The position numbers were made by a program, and so were the translations under genes. Of a stretch of DNA of 64,000 nt, positions 8,139 to 16,582 are shown piece by piece; position 1 is the stretch's first letter, and every line of letters begins with the position of its first letter. The notes beneath the pieces are model-generated. The model was not told the origin of the DNA and did not search any database. It saw only the letters and a list, made by a program, of their open reading frames with translations. The DNA comes from Oceanirhabdus sp. W0125-5 (GTDB lineage Bacteria; Bacillota; Clostridia; Clostridiales; Clostridiaceae): assembly GCF_027938815.1 (NCBI RefSeq), contig NZ_CP115913.1, positions 4,994,001 through 5,058,000 on the forward strand. Reading direction: 5' to 3'.

Positions 8139-8541
8139 TTTTCATCATACACCTCACTTATCTTTTTGTATGACTTTTATATTCGTGTTTCACTATTATA
8201 TTATGATTTAGATTGGCAAAAGGATATCAAATAATTAATATTATAAAAAAATAAAACACTTTTGAATGTACACTATTAACCTTTAAAAGAAGTTGTTATT
8301 AGACCAAAATGAGGGTACTCATTTTCTTTTTACATAAAATATTGTATATAAATACAATATTTCATTGAAATGAAACGAGAACCCCTCTTGTTGTATAAGA
8401 AACATTAAAATTATAATTTCTCGGAGAGAAATATCAAGCGTTTTCCACTCTCAACTTTCAACTCTCAGTTCGCTTTTTATACCCTTACATCTACTAATTT
8501 TTTATGATTTAAGAAATATATTTTATTAATAAACTTAAAAA
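8139..8541. other. Hairpin-rich intergenic region
   Basis: About 400 bp without a gene. It contains a string of inverted repeats: 8309-8328 (AAAATGAG arms), 8337-8362 (AAATATTGTA arms), one around 8365-8380 and one around 8417-8432. A stretch near 8436-8475 is built from repeats of CTCTCAACTTTCAA flanked by AAGCG/CGCTT. At least one of these should terminate the minus-strand DUF11 gene. Confidence 0.5.
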
Positions 8542-10203
8542 TTACATACATCTGTCATCCTCTATTGAATCTTTTGCAATATCACAAACTCCCTTAGCAA
8601 TTAAATCTTCATTATTTTTACAGCTGCATAATTCAGATTCCAATATATCAACAACTTTATTAATATCTGTGGATATTAAATTTACTATTGTGGGTATGAC
8701 ATTATTACAGAAATCATTAGCAAAATCTTGAAGAGTATCAGCATAATAATATAAAGTATCCTGATTTGTTAAATCATCTTTAACTAAAATTGTTACATCA
8801 TTACTTACTGCTGTATCTGCAATGGTAAAATACTCATAATCCAAAGTTGCATTATTAGTAATCTCGACTGGTGTAGATGCTGCATCAACCATAACCATGA
8901 AAGTTACTGTAACTATATCATCTACTTTAATAATTCCTAAATCTATTCCATTATTGGGATTAGCACTAACATTAGATACCCCATTTATTGCAACAGTTGT
9001 TGGTATAAACTCCATTCCTGTTGGGATTGTATCTGTTAATTCACAATTCTCTGCATCAGCGGTTCCAGTGTTTTTTATTATGATTGTAAAGGTAATAATC
9101 TCTCCATTTGTAACTGTCAATTTATCAGTACACTTAATAACTTCTATATCTGGTTCTTCTGTTGGAAGTGAATCTATTTGCACCCCCAATGCATTAGGGG
9201 AATATGCATCACCTCCAGTAGTAAACCTAACTACTGCTGAAGTCTGTCCATTGTTCATTTGAGCTGATCCATCTACGTTTGTAATGTCCCATCCCTGTCG
9301 ACCTGCAACAATATTTGTTGCTGTTATTGAATTATGATTTTGATTACCAAAAGACCCACTTGTATCAAGATTTCCTGAATCATCATTAATTTGTGAAGCA
9401 AAAAAATTATTAGCAGTATTCCTTGGTCCTGATAAATTTGAAATTGTACCTATAGTTTCTCCAAAAAGTAGCTGATCTCCAGTAATATTAGTATCACCTT
9501 CTGATGCGCTAACTAAAATTCTTGCATTAATTGGACCAGTAGGCGGAGCAATAAAACCACTAATAGTGGTATCGATGTTTCCTGTAGTAGTACTAATTAC
9601 CTCAGCCCCTACAAACAAAGTCATATTGCGTGTTGGTAGAGATGCATTCCCATAAACTACTGCTAGAGTCCATCCTGCAGCATTTGTACTATTATCTGTA
9701 TTTAAAACTGTACCAACTATTCCTCCAACACTGTATGCTCCTGCACCTGCTGCATGTACTAAAGAAGTAACATTTGCTGAACGGACATACCATAATTTAG
9801 TACCGAATGTCATATTAAATACAGTTGCAGGATCTGGCGAGATACTTGAAGTCCCTATCGGGGTCGTAAAATTAATTTGCTGATTTATAAAGGCACTCTC
9901 ATCAACAGTACCTGTTCTGTATTGTCCTGCCCAAATCAGTTCAGCATAAAGTATAGTACTTCCTGCTGGAATAACTAAATTTGCCTGGGAACTATTTTCC
10001 TGCCAATTCAAAGTTGTTCCTGGTGGAAATGGATAAGTTGGTACTTGATGCACAGTATTTAAAGTAATAAATGCTCCAATGGAGTGAAGTATTCCTGAAT
10101 TGTTGGTATTCGATTCTTTACTTAATCCCAAAGTGTTTCCTGTAAATGTCATTGCACCCTGAGTTGTAGTTGTAAATCTATTTATAAAAGGCATTTTATT
10201 CAT
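8542..10203 (-). CDS. DUF11 spore-surface-type protein with C-terminal FCN module
   Basis: This 553-residue protein opens with MPFINRFTTTTQGAMTFTGN, the start typical of a group of Bacillus/Clostridium DUF11 proteins. A Ser/Thr/Gly-rich beta domain of about 340 residues follows, then one DUF11 repeat (EPDIEVIKCTDKLTVTNGE through TILVKDDL, about residues 350-475). The last 80 residues form a helical tail with ANDFCNNVIPTIVNLI and, 26 residues after that Cys, ELCSCKNNEDLIAKG, which lines up with the small Cys proteins at 4183-6253. There is no signal peptide, as expected for a mother-cell protein. DUF11 proteins are reported in spore appendages of Clostridium taeniosporum. A sigma-K-like promoter lies at 10267-10296. 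Confidence 0.75.
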   Translation of the reverse strand: MNKMPFINRFTTTTQGAMTFTGNTLGLSKESNTNNSGILHSIGAFITLNTVHQVPTYPFPPGTTLNWQENSSQANLVIPAGSTILYAELIWAGQYRTGTVDESAFINQQINFTTPIGTSSISPDPATVFNMTFGTKLWYVRSANVTSLVHAAGAGAYSVGGIVGTVLNTDNSTNAAGWTLAVVYGNASLPTRNMTLFVGAEVISTTTGNIDTTISGFIAPPTGPINARILVSASEGDTNITGDQLLFGETIGTISNLSGPRNTANNFFASQINDDSGNLDTSGSFGNQNHNSITATNIVAGRQGWDITNVDGSAQMNNGQTSAVVRFTTGGDAYSPNALGVQIDSLPTEEPDIEVIKCTDKLTVTNGEIITFTIIIKNTGTADAENCELTDTIPTGMEFIPTTVAINGVSNVSANPNNGIDLGIIKVDDIVTVTFMVMVDAASTPVEITNNATLDYEYFTIADTAVSNDVTILVKDDLTNQDTLYYYADTLQDFANDFCNNVIPTIVNLISTDINKVVDILESELCSCKNNEDLIAKGVCDIAKDSIEDDRCM

Positions 10204-10266
10204 CCTTCCCTGAAACTTATAGTTTTATTCTTTTGTAATAAAATGTGATTCAAACTTTCTTATTAG

Positions 10267-10296
10267 TATAATATGAAAAAAATTATACGTTAGTGT
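10267..10296 (-). promoter_or_regulatory. Sigma-K-like promoter of the DUF11 gene
   Basis: The minus strand reads ACAC-N17-CATATTATA, a full match to the mother-cell sigma-K consensus AC-N16/17-CATANNNTA. The -10 lies about 64 bases before the ATG of the DUF11 gene. Confidence 0.65.
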
Positions 10297-10462
10297 ATGC
10301 ACTTAAATATTCATTTAAAATATTAAACAGTTTCTTGTGTCAAAACTTTTGTTACTTCATACATTGATAATGTAGTAAAGTTTTAATATTGTATATGAAA
10401 TGCTCTTTTTGATTTTATAGCCATATATTAAAGCCTTATTATAAACTAAATTTTAGGAAGTG

Positions 10463-12280
10463 ATGTTTTTGATAAGTCTATGTATGATAGTTAAAAATGA
10501 AGAGGATAACTTAGAAAGATGCTTGAAAAGCGCTGAAGGAATCGCTGATGAAATCATCATTGTAGATACTGGTTCATCTGATTCTACAGTTGAAATTGCA
10601 AAAAAATACACTCCTAATGTTTACTTTTTTAAATGGATAAATGATTTTTCTGCTGCTAGGAATTTCTCTCTTTCTAAAGCTACGGGAGATTGGATTCTTA
10701 TACTTGATGCTGATGATGAATTAAAAAACAATCAGAAAGACTACATCCGAGAACTTACAACAGATACTAGTATAGACGTATACTGCTTCAATACCTTAAA
10801 CATAATTAATGAAAATGATAAAAAGAATATTGCTGTTAACCTTAATCCTAGACTATTTCAAAATAAACCTGGATATAAATATGAGGGAGCAGTACACAAC
10901 CAGCTTATATCAGTTATAAAAAGAGTTAATCCTAACCTTAGAATTAAAAATGCTCCTGTTGATATATATCATTATGGATATTTGCACTCTATAGTTGAGA
11001 AAAAACATAAACGTGAAAGGAATATGGAAATATTAAAAGGTTTGTTAGAAAAAGATCCTGATGACACATTTAATCTTTTTAACATGGGAAGTGAACATTA
11101 CGCTCTTGGAAATTATAAAGAAGCATTTAATTACTATTTAAAATCCTACGAATTGATTGATCCTAAAAATAATTTTTACCCTATGCTTGTATTAAGAATG
11201 TCGTTATGCTGTAAATCTTTAAAATCTTTCGACCAATTTTATCATTATGCTGAAACAGCTTTAGAACACTACCCGACCTTTACCGCCCTTTACTATTTAA
11301 GAGGCTGTATAAATTACTATTTAGGAAAACCTACTCTAGCTATAGATGATTTTGAAAAAGCTTTATCCTTGGGTGAATCAGACACTTCATTAACCTGTAT
11401 TAAAGGAGCAGGTAATTTTAGACCTCTAGAACTTTTATGTAAAATTTATTATGAGTTCAAAGATTATAAAAAATGTGCATATTACTGCACAGAACTTATT
11501 AGTTACCCTGAAGTCTCTGACTTTGATTCATTAAGAACCATAGTTCATTGCTTGTATAAATTAAAAGCTTCAACTGAAGAAATCGAAGAAATTCTTAAAC
11601 TTATATTGAATAGTAAAAAAGAAAAAGATTATATATACATCTGTAATATTCTTATAGAAGAAAAAGATTATAATTTAGCTTTTTCTTATGCAGATAAAGG
11701 AATGCAAAATTTAAAGTCTAAAGATATACCTGAGGAGATGAAAGCTGATTTAATATCCAAATTCACCTATTTTAAAGGTATATGTGAATTTCATAATAAG
11801 AATTATGAAGAAAGTTTGTCTCTTTTAATGAATTTAAATAATAAACAATTATTAGAACTAACTAAACCATATTTACTTTTACTAGGTATATACTTAAAAG
11901 ATGATGCTATCCTTAAAACCTCCATTTCCACTGATGGACTAATTGGGAAGGTTTGCAATTCATTATATGCACTCATAACAGGTTATACCCCTGAAATTCT
12001 AACTTCAGATGAAAAACATTCTATCACTTATCAATTTATAATTTTAAATATTTTTGAAATTTTGTTAGATATTAAGGAAAATAAAATCTTCGATAAAGCC
12101 CTTGGTCTTCTAGATTTAATATCTTCAAAAGATATCCATCTAAACCTAGGAAAACTTTATTATAAGTATGATAATTATCCTCTTAGTAAAAATGAATTGA
12201 TGAAATCAATTGCTATAAATAATCTAATAGATGAAGAGGGATCAAGAATTTTATATAATTTAAACATTAAAGAACCTTAA
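10463..12280 (+). CDS. GT2 glycosyltransferase with TPR-like repeats
   Basis: This protein of about 605 residues begins LISLCMIVKNEEDNLERCL, the start of a family 2 (GT-A) glycosyltransferase. It shows EIIIVDTGSSDSTVEIA, ARNFSL and the metal-binding ILDADDE near residue 88. From about residue 205 the protein is a series of TPR-like helical pairs (for example FNMGSEHYALGNYKEAFNYY). This layout is common in Clostridia for enzymes that glycosylate proteins. It faces away from the DUF11/C1q cluster and could modify those Ser/Thr/Asn-rich proteins (inference). A GTG sits directly before the ATG; the ATG at 10463 is preferred for spacing from AGGAAG. Confidence 0.8.
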   Translation: MFLISLCMIVKNEEDNLERCLKSAEGIADEIIIVDTGSSDSTVEIAKKYTPNVYFFKWINDFSAARNFSLSKATGDWILILDADDELKNNQKDYIRELTTDTSIDVYCFNTLNIINENDKKNIAVNLNPRLFQNKPGYKYEGAVHNQLISVIKRVNPNLRIKNAPVDIYHYGYLHSIVEKKHKRERNMEILKGLLEKDPDDTFNLFNMGSEHYALGNYKEAFNYYLKSYELIDPKNNFYPMLVLRMSLCCKSLKSFDQFYHYAETALEHYPTFTALYYLRGCINYYLGKPTLAIDDFEKALSLGESDTSLTCIKGAGNFRPLELLCKIYYEFKDYKKCAYYCTELISYPEVSDFDSLRTIVHCLYKLKASTEEIEEILKLILNSKKEKDYIYICNILIEEKDYNLAFSYADKGMQNLKSKDIPEEMKADLISKFTYFKGICEFHNKNYEESLSLLMNLNNKQLLELTKPYLLLLGIYLKDDAILKTSISTDGLIGKVCNSLYALITGYTPEILTSDEKHSITYQFIILNIFEILLDIKENKIFDKALGLLDLISSKDIHLNLGKLYYKYDNYPLSKNELMKSIAINNLIDEEGSRILYNLNIKEP

Positions 12281-12331
12281 TGTTTAAAAATCTACCTACG
12301 GTACCGCTAAAATTAAAAGTCTAAATACTTA

Positions 12332-12369
12332 AAGCTAGCCACCTATTTTCTTTTTAGGTTGACTAGCTT
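12332..12369. terminator. Terminator between convergent genes
   Basis: An AAGCTAG/CTAGCTT outer stem and an ACCTA/TAGGT inner stem surround a T-rich loop, between the glycosyltransferase and the anti-sigma gene. Confidence 0.7.
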
Positions 12370-12416
12370 AATAATTATCTATGAATTTTTTATTATATAT
12401 CAATATTCTGAGCTTT

Positions 12417-13166
12417 TTAAAACTTTAACCCTTCAATTATCTTTACCATATCTTCAAGCTGGATTTTATTATCACTCATTATTGAATACTTAAAATCCCC
12501 TTTTTCCCATTGAGCTTTCTTTAAATCTTCACCTGTATATTTAACTGTAACAAGTAAATCTCCTACATTTATTGTCTCTTCTTTATCATATACAGTATAA
12601 TCTCCATCATTTTCAATATTCTTATTAATCTTTTCAATGCTAATTCTTTCCTCAGCTGAATTACGTGCAAATTGTCTCACTATAAATCCATCATCACTTT
12701 TTAAATATACTATCTCGCTTTTATTAAATCCCTCTGGTAAATAATTAAATTCCTCTATCTCAAATCCACATTCCTTCTCTACTTCTTCAACTGAATCAGC
12801 ATTTACCCATGGATTTGGAATCTGAACTCCTCCATTTTCAGTATTTTTTTCAGTAACCCCTGGGGTATTTCCATTACTATTATTTCCTACCAAAGAGTAA
12901 ACCCCTCCTCCAACTACTAAAATTGATAACATCGCTGCTACAGCTACATATTTTTTAACCTGCTTTTTCATAAATCCCTCGCTCCTTTTATACTTCTTAT
13001 TGAACTCTAAAATATTTATATTCTCATTATCTTCTTTATTAATTTTATCTTTCACCTTATTCATTGTCTCATTAAAATCGGGAATAATCATTCCTTCTAA
13101 CTCCATCTTTTCTTCATAATCTATTAAACTCTCTTCAATTAAATTCTCTATATTATCTTTCTTCAT
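12417..13166 (-). CDS. Anti-sigma factor with DUF4367-like extracellular domain
   Basis: This 249-residue protein has a charged cytoplasmic N-terminal part (1-70), a single membrane segment around VAVAAMLSILVVGGGVYSLV (about 73-92), an Asn/Gly linker and an extracellular domain of about 140 residues (PEGFNKSEIVYLKSDDGF, ending KIIEGLKF) resembling DUF4367. It follows the ECF sigma gene with a 15-bp gap, the usual arrangement of a sigma factor and its membrane anti-sigma factor. It should hold the sigma factor inactive until an envelope signal. The first 45 residues are repeated in the short protein at 13873-14010. Confidence 0.8.
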   Translation of the reverse strand: MKKDNIENLIEESLIDYEEKMELEGMIIPDFNETMNKVKDKINKEDNENINILEFNKKYKRSEGFMKKQVKKYVAVAAMLSILVVGGGVYSLVGNNSNGNTPGVTEKNTENGGVQIPNPWVNADSVEEVEKECGFEIEEFNYLPEGFNKSEIVYLKSDDGFIVRQFARNSAEERISIEKINKNIENDGDYTVYDKEETINVGDLLVTVKYTGEDLKKAQWEKGDFKYSIMSDNKIQLEDMVKIIEGLKF

Positions 13167-13181
13167 AACCTTTCACCTCCA

Positions 13182-13724
13182 TTAAATCCCATGAGTATCA
13201 TATAAATACTCTTTAATATAACGCTTTGCTCTCATATGCTTTGAACGAATTGTATTAACATTTATACCTTGAATTTTAGCTATCTTCTCAAAGGATATAT
13301 TATGATAATATTTCATAAGAATAATCTCTTGTAAGTCTTCTTTTAAGCTTTCTATAGCTTTCATAACTATCTTCTTTTTCTCTTTAACTAAATACTCTTC
13401 CTCTGGATTTTGCTGTGATTCCATAAGAATATTCCCCTTAGTCACTGTCTCTATATTCTCAGAATGATGTCTTTTATTTTTTTGGATTATAGTAAACAAC
13501 TCTCTTTTACCTATGGTGAAAATCCAACTCTTAAAATCATCAGTATTCTTTAATGTATGGAAACTTTTATACCCCTTCATAAATGCATTCTGCAGTGCAT
13601 CGTTTGCTATTTCATTATCCTTGCACATACTATATAAGAAAATGTATAAATCATTATGTACAGTTTGTGCTAGCTTTTCAAACTCTAAAAAACTATCCTT
13701 TTCACAATTTAAATTACCACTCAT
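13182..13724 (-). CDS. ECF-type RNA polymerase sigma factor
   Basis: This 180-residue sigma-70 family protein has region 2 with DLYIFLYSMCKDNEIANDALQ and FKSWIFTIGKRE, and region 4 with LQEIILMKYYHNISFEKIA and GINVNTIRSKHMRAK, the DNA-binding helix-turn-helix. Region 3 is absent, as in all ECF factors. It is the first gene of an operon with the anti-sigma factor. AGGAG precedes the ATG. Its close paralogue lies at 14069-14611. Confidence 0.88.
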   Translation of the reverse strand: MSGNLNCEKDSFLEFEKLAQTVHNDLYIFLYSMCKDNEIANDALQNAFMKGYKSFHTLKNTDDFKSWIFTIGKRELFTIIQKNKRHHSENIETVTKGNILMESQQNPEEEYLVKEKKKIVMKAIESLKEDLQEIILMKYYHNISFEKIAKIQGINVNTIRSKHMRAKRYIKEYLYDTHGI

Positions 13725-13833
13725 AATTTCTACTCCTAATAAACGTTTATTGATTTTACATATATAAGACTATATCAATTTAAAAAACGTTTTATTTTTC
13801 ATTAAATTTTTTGATTTTTTTTTGCAAATAAAT

Positions 13834-13860
13834 AGATGAGAAGTTTTAACCTCTCACCTT
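13834..13860 (-). terminator. Probable terminator after the short anti-sigma gene
   Basis: On the minus strand GGTGAGAGG pairs with CTTCTCATC through two G-U pairs, and a T-rich stretch follows. It lies just after the stop at 13873. Confidence 0.4.
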
Positions 13861-13872
13861 TAAGTAAAATTT

Positions 13873-14010
13873 CTATCTATTTTCGATTTTATCTCTTAAT
13901 TCATTTAGTATATCATTAATATCTGTAATTATCATTCCCTTTAATTCCATCTTTTCCTCAAAGTCTTCAAAACTCTTTTCAATTAAATATTCTATACTAT
14001 CATTTATCAT
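13873..14010 (-). CDS. 45-residue protein equal to the N-terminus of the anti-sigma factor
   Basis: The protein is MINDSIEYLIEKSFEDFEEK followed by MELKGMIITDINDILNELRD and KIENR. It aligns with residues 1-45 of the anti-sigma factor at 12417-13166, with MELxGMII and the DKI ending conserved, and then stops with TAG. It has its own strong ribosome site (GAGGAG, 8 bases before the ATG). It follows the second ECF sigma gene exactly as the full anti-sigma factor follows the first. Either it is the remnant of a truncated anti-sigma factor, or a soluble mini-regulator that keeps only the cytoplasmic sigma-binding part. The missing membrane and sensor parts would remove signal input. Confidence 0.6.
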   Translation of the reverse strand: MINDSIEYLIEKSFEDFEEKMELKGMIITDINDILNELRDKIENR

Positions 14011-14068
14011 AAAATTTTCTCCTCTTTTAAACATCTATTTTTTTAAAGTAATCTATCAAAATTTTAAT

Positions 14069-14611
14069 TTAAATATCAAAAGCTTCACATAAATATTCTT
14101 TTATAGCCCATTTAGCGTTTTTATGATTTAATTTTATTATATTAATATCGCACTCTTGAATTTCTGCTATTTTTTCAAAGGATAAATTATAATAATATTT
14201 TAAAATCATTATCTCTCTCAAATTTTTATCTAAACTTTCAACAGCTTCCATTATCATTTCTTTTGTGTCTTTCTTTACAAGCTTGTCCTGTTGATTTCCA
14301 TAATTTCTTTTATCTACAGTTATAGTCTTATATAATTCTATGCTTCTATCATTATATCTATTATTTTTTTTAATTATATTATTCATCTCCAGCTTAGCTA
14401 TTTTAAACAAACATATCTTAAAATCCTCGATAGTATTAAAAGTATTAAATCTTTTATACCCCTTTAATAATACGTTCCTCATAGCATCTTTAACTATGTA
14501 ATTATCCTCACACATACTATATAAGAAAATATATAAATCCTTATGTATTTTTCTTGTTACATTTTGAAACTCAAAAAAATTGTCCTTATCACAATTTAAA
14601 ATGTCCATCAT
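14069..14611 (-). CDS. ECF-type sigma factor, divergent second copy
   Basis: This protein of 180 residues, the same length as the sigma factor at 13182-13724, aligns with it throughout: DLYIFLYSMCEDNYIVKDAM in region 2 and IMILKYYYNLSFEKIAEIQE in region 4. The recognition helix differs strongly (CDINIIKLNHKNAK), so promoter preference may have changed or been lost. A GTG 18 bases upstream extends the frame, but AGGAG lies between it and the ATG at 14611 with the same spacing as in the paralogue, so the ATG is chosen. It pairs with the 45-residue truncated anti-sigma gene downstream. Confidence 0.72.
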   Translation of the reverse strand: MMDILNCDKDNFFEFQNVTRKIHKDLYIFLYSMCEDNYIVKDAMRNVLLKGYKRFNTFNTIEDFKICLFKIAKLEMNNIIKKNNRYNDRSIELYKTITVDKRNYGNQQDKLVKKDTKEMIMEAVESLDKNLREIMILKYYYNLSFEKIAEIQECDINIIKLNHKNAKWAIKEYLCEAFDI

Positions 14612-14842
14612 AATCTCTGCTCCTGTCACTCATTATTAAATTCCACATTGTTTTGGTAATTATTTTCATTTTTATTCTCGTATTATGACTATAATACGAA
14701 AGTATTTTGAAAAAGTTATGTTTATTTTAAATTTTCTTTAAATTTTTTTAATTTTTCTTAAAGTGCAGAAATTATTATAAAATTTATGCTTCAAATATTC
14801 ATTACTTTTTTAACTTAGGTAATTTATTTTAGATATAATAAA

Positions 14843-14867
14843 AGATGAGAAGACCATCTCCTCATCT
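14843..14867 (-). terminator. Terminator after the MazG-like gene
   Basis: An AGATGAG/CTCATCT stem is followed by TTTATT on the minus strand. Confidence 0.65.
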
Positions 14868-14888
14868 CGTTAAACATATAAAAATTAT

Positions 14889-15254
14889 TTATTCTTTACT
14901 AAACTTCAAATCTTTATATTGCTTTTCATAATCTCGACCCATATTATTATTAAATTTCTTAAGATATAATTCACTAAATTCCTGTGGAGTTATCTTAAAC
15001 CTATTAAGAACATCCATATAATACATCATAACATCTCCAAGTTCTGTTACAAAATGCGCTCTAACCTCTTTATCATTCATAATCTCATCAACTGATTTTT
15101 TCTTTATAACAGAAATAACTTCTCCAACTTCCTCTATCATATATAATATAAATGTCTTCCCATGCTCTGGCTCCATAGGTGACCACTTTTCTTTATTCTT
15201 ATCCCATAATTCATGGGACATATTTAACATATCTGATATTCTTAAGTCACTCAT
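14889..15254 (-). CDS. MazG-like nucleotide pyrophosphohydrolase
   Basis: This 121-residue all-alpha protein has the metal-binding pattern EExxE (Glu41, Glu42, Glu45 in EEVGEV) and ExxD (Glu71, Asp74 in ELGDVMMY) of the MazG superfamily. These enzymes hydrolyse nucleoside triphosphates or modified nucleotides to the monophosphate and pyrophosphate. The single short domain resembles the small house-cleaning type rather than the two-domain MazG. It stands alone; a repeat of the GGGGACGG family lies just upstream (15334-15490). Substrate unknown. Confidence 0.8.
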   Translation of the reverse strand: MSDLRISDMLNMSHELWDKNKEKWSPMEPEHGKTFILYMIEEVGEVISVIKKKSVDEIMNDKEVRAHFVTELGDVMMYYMDVLNRFKITPQEFSELYLKKFNNNMGRDYEKQYKDLKFSKE

Positions 15255-15333
15255 TTACTCCATCCCCTTGCTATGTAATTTATATTGAAAATTATACCAT
15301 AAAAATAAGTTAAGTACATGCTGGGGATATGCT

Positions 15334-15490
15334 GGGGACGGTTCATAAAAACTTATTAGTGTTCGAGATTGGACAAGTTATTGTTATGGGGACGGTTCAT
15401 TAATTTTTAGCTGTTAGCTTGTACATATAGTATACTATTACAAATACTTAGGTGTACAAGCTATCTACTAACTTTTTATGAACCGTCCCC
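15334..15490. repeat. Dispersed GGGGACGGTTCAT repeat, three units
   Basis: Two direct units (15334-15353 and 15388-15400) and one inverted unit (15470-15490, TTTTTATGAACCGTCCCC) frame about 155 bp. The first and last units make an inverted repeat of about 20 bp. The internal spacer contains GGACAAG and its complement-like CTTGTAC. No coding sequence inside. Confidence 0.85.
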
Positions 15491-15499
15491 TATTATTTT

Positions 15500-15934
15500 T
15501 TACAAGTTTATTTTTCTTCTTAAAACATCAGCCATCTCGATATTTCTCTTGAACCATGGAGTAAGATTATGATTTTTAAATATTTCTTCTTTTGAAATCC
15601 AAAATACCTCTTCAACTTCATCTATTCCTTTACAATATGGATCTCCACTTTTATATTTACAAAGAAATACGATATCCACTACACATTCGCCTTTATCAGT
15701 ACCAAATGAACTACTATTTACATAGTACATATTTTCCTCTACTTCTACCCCAACCTCTTCCATTATCTCTCTCTTTATGTTTTCTTCTAATATATTTTGA
15801 GAAAATCCCAAACCCTCTACTTTTCCCCCTATAAAAGCAATTTCACCTGGTGCATGTTCTTCTTTTTCACTTCTTTTAATCATTAGCCATTTGTCATTAT
15901 TATAAATAGCACCTTCAACATTAATAATGTACAT
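15500..15934 (-). CDS. Nudix hydrolase
   Basis: This 144-residue protein has the Nudix fold signature around residues 37-65: GGKVEG, then NIKREIMEEVGVE. It should cleave a nucleoside diphosphate linked to another group, with a divalent metal bound by the REIMEE glutamates. In my alignment the first Glu of the motif is Asn47, and there are a few extra residues after GGKVEG, so activity is likely but the substrate is open. The gene ends ten bases from a GGGGACGG repeat unit. Confidence 0.82.
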   Translation of the reverse strand: MYIINVEGAIYNNDKWLMIKRSEKEEHAPGEIAFIGGKVEGLGFSQNILEENIKREIMEEVGVEVEENMYYVNSSSFGTDKGECVVDIVFLCKYKSGDPYCKGIDEVEEVFWISKEEIFKNHNLTPWFKRNIEMADVLRRKINL

Positions 15935-15963
15935 TTCTTTTCCCCCCCATAGGTAAAATTTTA

Positions 15964-16431
15964 TTATCTATTATCATACTCATGAAATTTATAAGGATTT
16001 ATTGATTTGTAATAATCAACGTCAAATATCAATTCATCTCTATTCATTTCACCTAATGAGGTATTAAAATTCCAAATTACAAGAGGGGTAATTTCATATA
16101 ATTCATTATTAATCTTTTCAAAAACTGCTGCATATTGTTGAAAGCGCTTATCATAAACTTCTCTTTTGTTTTTGTATTCCTCACTATCATAAGGTACAAT
16201 CTTAGCAATTCCATGAATCTGTAATGTTCCTACCGTCACTGCAACATATGGATTTTCTTCTATATTTCTACATTTTAATGTGTCCGAATAACTACCGAAA
16301 TACAAATGAAAATTATCATCATATGCAAAACAAACAACTGAATTGTCTGGATATTTACTATTTGCTGTTGCTAAAGAAAGAAGTTTTTCTCTTTCTAATA
16401 TACCTTTAACAGTTTCAAAATTAAGTCTCAT
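15964..16431 (-). CDS. Pyridoxamine 5'-phosphate oxidase-like FMN-binding protein
   Basis: This 155-residue protein with a split-barrel fold starts LNFETVKGILEREKLLSLAT, followed by the strand pair DNFHLYFGS and ENPYVAVTVGTLQIHGIAKI. This pattern is found in the PNPOx-like family, small FMN- or F420-binding proteins of varied function. True PdxH residues are not apparent, and the cell makes PLP with PdxST, so a pyridoxine oxidase role is unlikely. It precedes the Nudix gene with a 29-bp gap and may be co-transcribed with it. Confidence 0.65.
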   Translation of the reverse strand: MRLNFETVKGILEREKLLSLATANSKYPDNSVVCFAYDDNFHLYFGSYSDTLKCRNIEENPYVAVTVGTLQIHGIAKIVPYDSEEYKNKREVYDKRFQQYAAVFEKINNELYEITPLVIWNFNTSLGEMNRDELIFDVDYYKSINPYKFHEYDNR

Positions 16432-16538
16432 AATATCCCTCCCGTATATTAATTAAATTATCTCATATAAGCATATTGTATATTTTTCTATATTATTTAA
16501 TATATCCCTTTATTTTATAAAATTAAGTATATCTAAAT

Positions 16539-16571
16539 AAAGTCACCACTTATTAAAAGTTAGGTGACTTT
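16539..16571 (-). terminator. Terminator after the GNAT gene
   Basis: AAAGTCACC pairs with GGTGACTTT, and a T-rich run follows on the minus strand. Confidence 0.65.
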
Positions 16572-16582
16572 CATTTACAATA

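Noticed and set aside
8897..9262. 121-codon plus-strand open frame
   Set aside because: It is antisense inside the DUF11 gene; the Ser/Thr/Gly-rich minus strand creates long open frames on the other strand.
10422..10430. CATATATTA as a sigma-K promoter for the TPR glycosyltransferase
   Set aside because: The -35 position has CT or TC rather than AC, and no ATA for sigma-E at the right spacing.
15964..16431. pdxH, pyridoxamine phosphate oxidase of vitamin B6 synthesis
   Set aside because: Only the general split-barrel pattern is visible, and the genome uses PdxS/PdxT, which makes PLP directly.
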